This document shows, one piece after another, positions 61,401-64,000 of a stretch of 64,000 bases of DNA. Made by a program: the position numbers and the translations under genes. The notes under the pieces are model-generated. The model did no database searches and was not told the DNA's origin. It was given only the letters and a program-made list of their open reading frames with translations. Within the stretch, counting starts at the first letter, position 1; each line of letters begins with the position of its first letter. The DNA comes from CAIYPG01 sp903864555 (GTDB lineage Bacteria; Pseudomonadota; Gammaproteobacteria; Burkholderiales; SG8-39): the NCBI GenBank assembly GCA_947474715.1, contig CANJJT010000001.1:220061-284060 (forward strand), written 5' to 3'.

Positions 61401-62290
61401 CCTTGAGTGTCGGCACGAATCTGGGTGGTGGCGTGTGGACTGTGACGCCTGCCCAGGTCAGCGGTCTGACCTTGACACCAGCTGCCGATTTCAACGGAAC
61501 AATCAATCTCTCCGTCTCTGGTACGACGACAGAATCACTCAACGGTGCCACGGCGACCAGTTCACCACAGACTTTGGCGGTTACGGTGACGGCGGTGAAC
61601 GATGCGCCGGTGCTGGGTGATACGGGGCTCACCCTGACGGTGGCTGAGGATGCGGGAGTGCCCAGCGGTGCGGTGGGCTCGTTGCTCTCCTCGTTCACGG
61701 GCGGGATCACCGATGTGGACAGTGGATCGGTGAAGGGTATTGCGATCACGGGTTCGAACGAGACGAACGGGACCTGGTACTACTCGACCAACAGCGGGAC
61801 GACGTGGACGGCGGTGGGTGCGGTGTCGAACACCTCGGCGCTGCTGTTGGCGGACAACGGGACGACGCGGTTGTATTTTGCGCCGGCGGCCGATTACAAC
61901 GGGACGGCGACCAGTGCGCTGACGATCCGGGGGTGGGACACCACGAGCGGGACGGCAGGCACGAAGGTGACCACCGCCACTAACGGTGGAACGAGTGCGT
62001 TCTCCAGCGCGACCGATGTGATTGATGTGACGGTGACGGCGGTGAACGATGCGCCGGTGCTGGCGACCGGATCGACCTTGGGTTACACGGAGAACGGTGC
62101 GGCTGCGGCGATCAACACGACGATCACGGTGTCCGATGTGGACAACGCGACGCTGTCGACGGGGACGGTGTCGATCACGGGTGGGTTTGCGACGGGCGAG
62201 GATGTTCTGTCGTTCACGAATGTTCCGGCGACGATGGGGAACATCGTCGGGAGCTACAACGCGACGACCGGGGTGATGAGTCTGTCCTAG
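52475..62290 (+). CDS. giant DUF4347 surface protein with LEPR motif, N-terminal 3271 residues
   Basis: ATG 52475 follows AGGTGA. Residues 1-34 are strongly basic with no ordinary signal peptide; residues 35-44 are LEPRVLFDGA, an N-terminal motif of large exported proteins. DUF4347 covers residues about 136-303, with His192 (VTHGE) and Cys235 (IYGCDAG). A jelly-roll-like domain (about 310-490, ending FYFDNVAITA) follows, then a cadherin/VCBS-like repeat, a PA14-like domain near 700-845 (FWSGSDDGSMLYVDGQ), and then many VNDAPVLADT-type cadherin/Ig-like repeats rich in Asp, Asn, Thr and Gly. The frame ends at TAG 62288-62290, but this is a nonsense codon at a position where the next repeat copy has TCG, and the same frame stays open to position 64000. 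Probably an adhesin or S-layer-like protein exported by the upstream membrane fusion. Confidence 0.85.
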   Translation: MSDDKKRHQSKTVDKSTIKRKAVTNRRRRTRLLALEPRVLFDGALALDIGSHVAQSEASDASSDTTSEVVLPAALIGSESQDDTTSSAQDFAAPSSDAVDDPANVSTKDSSRNLALDGADLSDSSADLSANAPTSGELLFVDGAIKGYEHLLPGVREGVEVIILDPTRDGYAQITEALASRKDVAAVHLVTHGEAGRVALGDSILSAQEIEQHSEQVGAWSASLSPGADFLIYGCDAGSGMQGQSLLNALSSATGADVAASEDLTGSGPMGSNWTLEVSHGEIQTHPFADPANLAAFESILAQANVDLNGPALFVVSDNFDTATYTGGSNWTGGWLEFDASPTRFLTPGGSTNSDNSPLSGNIVYGTSAGGGNELTFVGQGMQYGDYIQREVNLRAYESATLSFSYRMASLEADDLIEVSISKNSGANFFSLGTLNYAATANTTLSFDISNYISDETVLRFTIKSGFTTNDDRFYFDNVAITADGDNFSSTFVEDGSAVAIAGAATLISDADAGQQLTSATITLTNAKAGDVLAFGTMPSGITATVNGAGTEITLSGTASSADYANALKAISFSNTSGRPDISTRVITVTVTDAGAETSLPATAYVKVVAIDDLTDAVNDVFTAPSYGTFVGNVMTNDVDPDTAGLSVETTLVSNPASGVVVMSSDGSFTYTPNAIVPGGYTDTFTYRLVSLAQVPGANYEYWSAVPPGWTGTTGLAGLAGNAMYTALGSPNNSGYLASGFNVDDAAGNSGDIDLDNFIVRFTSQITVTTAGTYTFWSGSDDGSMLYVDGQMVVANDGAHSWIENSSTVYLTAGTHSLMADFFEIGGQEDLMVSYSGPDTGGLKTDLNNVGGVLAPTFDTATVTINVVDGGPRVALGGNLYASDAFATQSYGNNTGTINWTGNWSEANDDASATAGQVRVLATGTLQIQDTSAGASASLTRGIDMLSVSGTAPTRVGTTLSFNYDATALTAGKVDVQMTADGGATWTTVGSIESSILNKTGVKTYDVSNFAVSNAQLRFVAQDGVTQPLSIDNVRVDQYQVNHSATFTENSAPVAIASATTAIADPTGDNLSRATITLTNAQAGDVLSYGTLPGGITATVSGNVVTLTGTATRANYAAALQQVYFGNSSDAVSTVTRTINVAVTDVSGIISNTAVATIAINAINDAPAGTDRAMTLVGTGSPYVIKQSDFGFTDIDGNALNRVLVSPASSGALQWNNGATWVAVSAPQYVTKTDIDANRLRFNPSTTGTASFTFQVEDDGATGGANQNLDASANSFTISVVATNTAPGLSGNLTLTTGTEDVFTAPSRSISQLLTDSGVTLSDPDVGSSLSGLAITANTANASTQGIWQYSTDGSTWNSVGTVAEGATALALSSSTQLRFVPVADYNGAPPALTLRALDNTYNGNFTSGATRVTIDTTTRGGTTAIAGTSRTIGTTVAAVNDAPVMTAAAPALTTITEDQTGNNQQISTMLGATVSDIDAGAVEGIAVIGAGGAGGTWQYSPDGTTWTNIGVVDTSAALLLRATDHLRFLPDGTNAGTGALMYRAWDQSSGTVATKVDTAISGGTSAFSGSVNTLSAVITGLNDAPVLADTALGLSVVQNALTPTGAVGSPLSSFTGAISDVDAGAVKGIAITGTVTTNGTWYYTTDGGTTWTSVGAVSNTSALLLAENANTRLYFAPNPGYSGTADALTLRAWDQTSGTVGTKVTTATNGGTSAFSSATDTISVTVSAPPVIDLNASDASVSANETFTTAAYTNASTGGIAWNGNWTETDAAGGAGSATAGNVRVTGGELRLTQNGSIAQRAVNLSAYSAGYVSTLSFGWRTDSGVDLGADIAYAEISTNSGSTWTTLRTIDAGPSGSGTVTADVSAYAGANTVIRFRTNSFTGGTEFFYVDNVVITAQPTSFTATFTEGSAAVAIADTDTLITDDGANLAGATITITNAFSGDLLSVSGSLPAGISIDPASTSTTVILTGSATKANYETAIEAIRYSNSSGAPNTTTRSVTVSVTDTSGLSSNVATSVVSVVAVNTAPDLGDTVLSLNSVGEDAGAPTGVVGTLVSSLIGGVTDPDSPSLGIAVTGVSSGSLWYSTDNGTNWTAFTPSDASSRLLAADANTRIYFAPGTANFNGTINSAITFRAWDQSTGTNGGAASTTVNGGTTAFSSATDTASVVVTPVNDAPVLADTSLAFTIAQNASPPVGPVGSSVASFTNGVTDIDAGAVKGIAITGTVTTNGTWYYTTNGGTTWTSVGAVSNTSALLLADDGNTRLYFQPNANYTGTADALTLRAWDQTSGTAGTKVTTATNGGTSAFSSATDFISVTVSGTPPVIDLNASDASVSANETFTTAAYTNASTGGIAWNGNWTETDAGGGGATGGNVLVTGGELRLTQNGSIAQRAVNLSAYSSGFVSTLSFGWRTNAAVDLGADIAYAEISTNSGSTWTTLRTIDGGPSGTGTVTADVSGYAGANTVIRFRTNSFTSGTAEYFYVDNVVITAQPTSFTATFTEGSAAVAIADTDTLITDDGANLAGATITITNAFSGDLLSVSGSLPAGITLDPASTSTMVILTGSATKADYETAIEAIRFSNSSDAPNTTNRSVTVVVQDSTGLSSNAAASVITVVAQNDAPVLADTALALGSVAEDGGAPSGAVGTLVSTLVGGVSDPDGLSVPKGIAVTGTNSANGTWYYSTDGSTWTAFTGGNSTSRLLSADANTRIYFQPNANFNGTVATGITFRAWDQTTGSNGGTADTTINGGITAFSAATDTASIAVTAVNDAPVATGSATLASISEEATNPAGATVSSLFGATFGDSADNQIASGGSSANTLSGIAVVDYTTDLSKGVWQFSSNGTTWTTLASTVPSVSITLQATDHLRFVPNADYGGAAPTLTVRLIDSSGGAVSTNASINLSAGASYGGSTRYSGNTTTLDTMVTPVADAPTVSVTPASGVEDAGAIALSFSGSLNDTDGSESISYYTISNVPAGATLSVGTNLGGGVWTVTPAQVSGLTLTPAADFNGTINLSVSGTTTESLNGATATSSPQTLAVTVTAVNDAPVLGDTGLTLTVAEDAGVPSGAVGSLLSSFTGGITDVDSGSVKGIAITGSNETNGTWYYSTNSGTTWTAVGAVSNTSALLLADNGTTRLYFAPAADYNGTATSALTIRGWDTTSGTAGTKVTTATNGGTSAFSSATDVIDVTVTAVNDAPVLATGSTLGYTENGAAAAINTTITVSDVDNATLSTGTVSITGGFATGEDVLSFTNVPATMGNIVGSYNATTGVMSLS
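57221..58993 (+). repeat. composite repeat unit 1 of the giant gene (1773 bp)
   Basis: Starts at AATGATGCGCCGGTG and holds a cadherin-like domain (VKGIAITGTVTTNGTWYYTT), a jelly-roll domain (IDLNASDASVSANETFTTAA) and a further cadherin-like pair. It is repeated directly downstream with a constant offset of 1773 bases; stretches such as the region near 58148 and 59921 are identical. Confidence 0.85.
58994..60772 (+). repeat. composite repeat unit 2 of the giant gene (1779 bp)
   Basis: Second copy of the 591-codon unit, two codons longer, with many synonymous and few coding differences from unit 1. The near identity over long blocks implies recent duplication or ongoing gene conversion. Confidence 0.85.
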
Positions 62291-62458
62291 GCGGGGAACA
62301 CGGCGACGGTGGCGCAGTGGCAGGCGGCGTTGAGGGCTGTGCAGTACTCGAACAGTTCTGAGAATCCGTCGACGGCTTCGCGCACGGTGAGCTTCACGGT
62401 GAACGACAGCGCGGCCAATTCGAACACGGTGGCCTCGACGGTGAACGTGACGGCGGTG
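62045..62458 (+). repeat. 414-bp tandem repeat copy 1 (carries the amber codon)
   Basis: A 138-codon unit beginning AACGATGCGCCGGTGC and including GNIVGSYNATTGVMSLS. It contains TAG at 62288-62290 where the next copy has TCG. Confidence 0.88.
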
Positions 62459-64000
62459 AACGATGCGCCGGTGCTGGCGACCGGATCGACGCTGAACTAC
62501 ACGGAGAACGGTGCGGCGACGGCGATCAACACGGTGGTCGCGGTGTCCGATGTGGACAACACGGCGCTGTCGACGGGGACGGTATCGATCACGACGAACT
62601 TCGTGACGGGCCAGGACGTACTGGCGTTCACGAATGTTCCTGCGACGATGGGGAACATTGCCGGGAGCTACAACGCGACGACCGGGGTGATGAGTCTGTC
62701 CTCGGCGGGGAACACGGCGACGGTGGCGCAGTGGCAGGCGGCGTTGAGGGCTGTGCAGTACTCGAACAGTTCTGATAATCCGTCGACCAGCGCGCGCACG
62801 GTGAGCTTCACGGTGAACGACAGTGCGGCCAACTCGAACACGGTGACCTCGACGGTGAACGTTGCTGCGGTGAACGATGCGCCGGTGAACACGTTGCCGG
62901 TGAGCTACACGACCAATGAAGACACCTCGGTGACGCTATCGGGGCTGTCGATTGCGGATGCCGATGCCAACAGCGGCACGATGACGGTGACCTTGACGGT
63001 GGGTTCTGGGACGCTGACGGCGACCACGGGTGGGTCGGTGACGGTGACCAATTCGGGGACGAGCGCGCTCACGTTGACGGGCACGGCGGCGAACATCAAC
63101 GCGTACCTGGGGAGTGGTTCGGCGCCGGTGTACAACCCGGTGGCCAATGCCAACGGTGCGGTGTCGCTGCAGATGGTGACCAACGATGCCGGGAACACGG
63201 GTTCGGGCGGGACGCTGACGGACACGGACACGATCACGATCAACGTGACGGCGGTGAACGATGCGCCGGTGCTGGCCGATACGGTATTGACGCTGACGAG
63301 TGTGGCTGAGGATGCGGGTGCTCCGAGTGGCGCGGTGGGCACGCTGGTGTCGAGTCTGGTGGGTGGGATCACCGATGTGGACAGTGCCACCAAGGGCATT
63401 GCGATCACGGCGGCCGATGCGACCAACGGGACCTGGTACTACTCGTTGAATGGCGGGACGACGTGGACGGCGATGGGGACCCCTAGTGCATCGGCCTCGC
63501 TCCTGCTGGCCTCTGATGCGGACAACCGGGTGTACTTCCAGCCGAACGCGGACTACAACGGGACGGTGGCGACGGGTCTGACGATCCGTGCATGGGACAC
63601 CACCAGTGGTGCTGATGGTGGCACGGCGAACACGACGACCAATGGAGGCACGACGGCGTTCTCGGCGGCGACCGACACGGTCTCGATCGTGGTGAGTGCG
63701 GTGGTGGACATAGCCGGAGACACGGCGAGCACGAACGAGGACACGGCGCTGGTGATCAGCGCGGCGAGCCTGCTGAGCAATGACAGCTTCGAGGGCACGC
63801 CGGTGGTGACGGTGGGTGGCGCGGTGAACGGGACGGTGTCGATCGCGAGCGGGAACATCACGTTCACGCCGACGGCGAACTACAACGGCCCGGCGTCCTT
63901 CACGTACACGGTGACGAGTGGCGGGGTGACGGAAACCGCGACGGTGAACGTGACGGTGAACCAGGTGGATGACCCGGCGACGATCGGTGGGGACACCAGC
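62291..64000 (+). pseudogene. continuation of the giant DUF4347 gene beyond the amber codon
   Basis: Exactly 570 further codons in the same frame without a stop, running off the window. They encode the same cadherin-like repeats (VNDAPVLADTVLTLTSVAED, KGIAITAADATNGTWYYSL) and a final domain NEDTALVISAASLLSN..FTYTVTSGG, a typical Ig-like/cadherin-like module. Without suppression or correction of the TAG this part is not expressed, and a C-terminal secretion signal, if any, would be lost. Confidence 0.8.
62459..62872 (+). repeat. 414-bp tandem repeat copy 2 (intact)
   Basis: Follows copy 1 at exactly 414 bases and is nearly identical; the corresponding codon at 62702-62704 is TCG. Next unit starts at 62873 with AACGATGCGCCGGTGA. 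Confidence 0.88.

Noticed and set aside
57221..62872. Possible CRISPR array because of regular repeats
   Set aside because: Repeats are 414 to 1779 bp, in frame and coding for cadherin-like domains; no short repeat/spacer pattern.
63553..63867. Minus-strand frames opposite the giant repeat gene
   Set aside because: Produced by the repetitive composition of the giant gene; same pattern occurs in every repeat.

Overview
The window looks like a chromosome segment of a GC-rich betaproteobacterium, probably Burkholderiales or a close relative. The reasons are gene orders and families typical of that class: DUF971-ubiE-Tim44-like-ubiJ-ubiB, polA next to a DUF2782 gene, ThrB-type homoserine kinase and a BPSS1780-type membrane protein, a giant DUF3683 FAD/Fe-S oxidoreductase, phoBR behind a Pho box, and five Bug (TctC-type) solute receptors. 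No rRNA, tRNA or CRISPR array was seen.

Region 1 (1-17.4 kb) is catabolic and accessory. A hyuA-hyuB-M81 metallopeptidase operon on the minus strand faces a divergent IclR regulator, with a perfect 8+5+8 inverted repeat between them. A GntR/FCD regulator is divergent from a plus-strand run: TcuA-like flavoprotein, PrpF-family isomerase, two Bug receptors, a VOC protein, two more Bug receptors, two cupins and a PaaI-type thioesterase. A fifth Bug gene lies on the other strand. No TctA/TctB membrane partners are present. A DUF6496-like small gene between the last Bug gene and the cupins is interrupted by an amber codon.

Region 2 (17.4-32.1 kb) is mainly housekeeping: RlmL-like rRNA methyltransferase, a TPR-methyltransferase, an internally duplicated membrane protein, a GNAT enzyme, HemJ, a NodIJ-like ABC exporter, an alpha/beta hydrolase, a thioredoxin-like ferredoxin, a VanZ protein, a macrodomain protein, a sodium:solute symporter with a His-rich tail, and the ubiquinone genes ubiB, ubiJ and ubiE.

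Region 3 (32.2-47.7 kb) holds phoB-phoR, two large paralogous proteins with a PilZ-like C-terminal pattern, the 1289-residue DUF3683 oxidoreductase, thrB and neighbours, a LOG-family phosphoribohydrolase and polA.

Region 4 (47.8-64 kb) is the most unusual. A degenerate SGNH-like protein is followed by a 199-bp MITE-like element with 16-bp inverted ends and a 7/8 target duplication, abutting the stop of a DUF4197 gene. Then come a TlpA-like thioredoxin, a PqqD-like/M50 protease/HlyD-like membrane fusion, and a giant repetitive DUF4347 protein that starts with an LEPRVLFDGA motif and runs off the window. The last three look like a dedicated system for exporting a giant surface protein. The giant reading frame is broken by one in-frame amber codon at 62288-62290, where the next copy of the same repeat has TCG; the frame then stays open to the window end.
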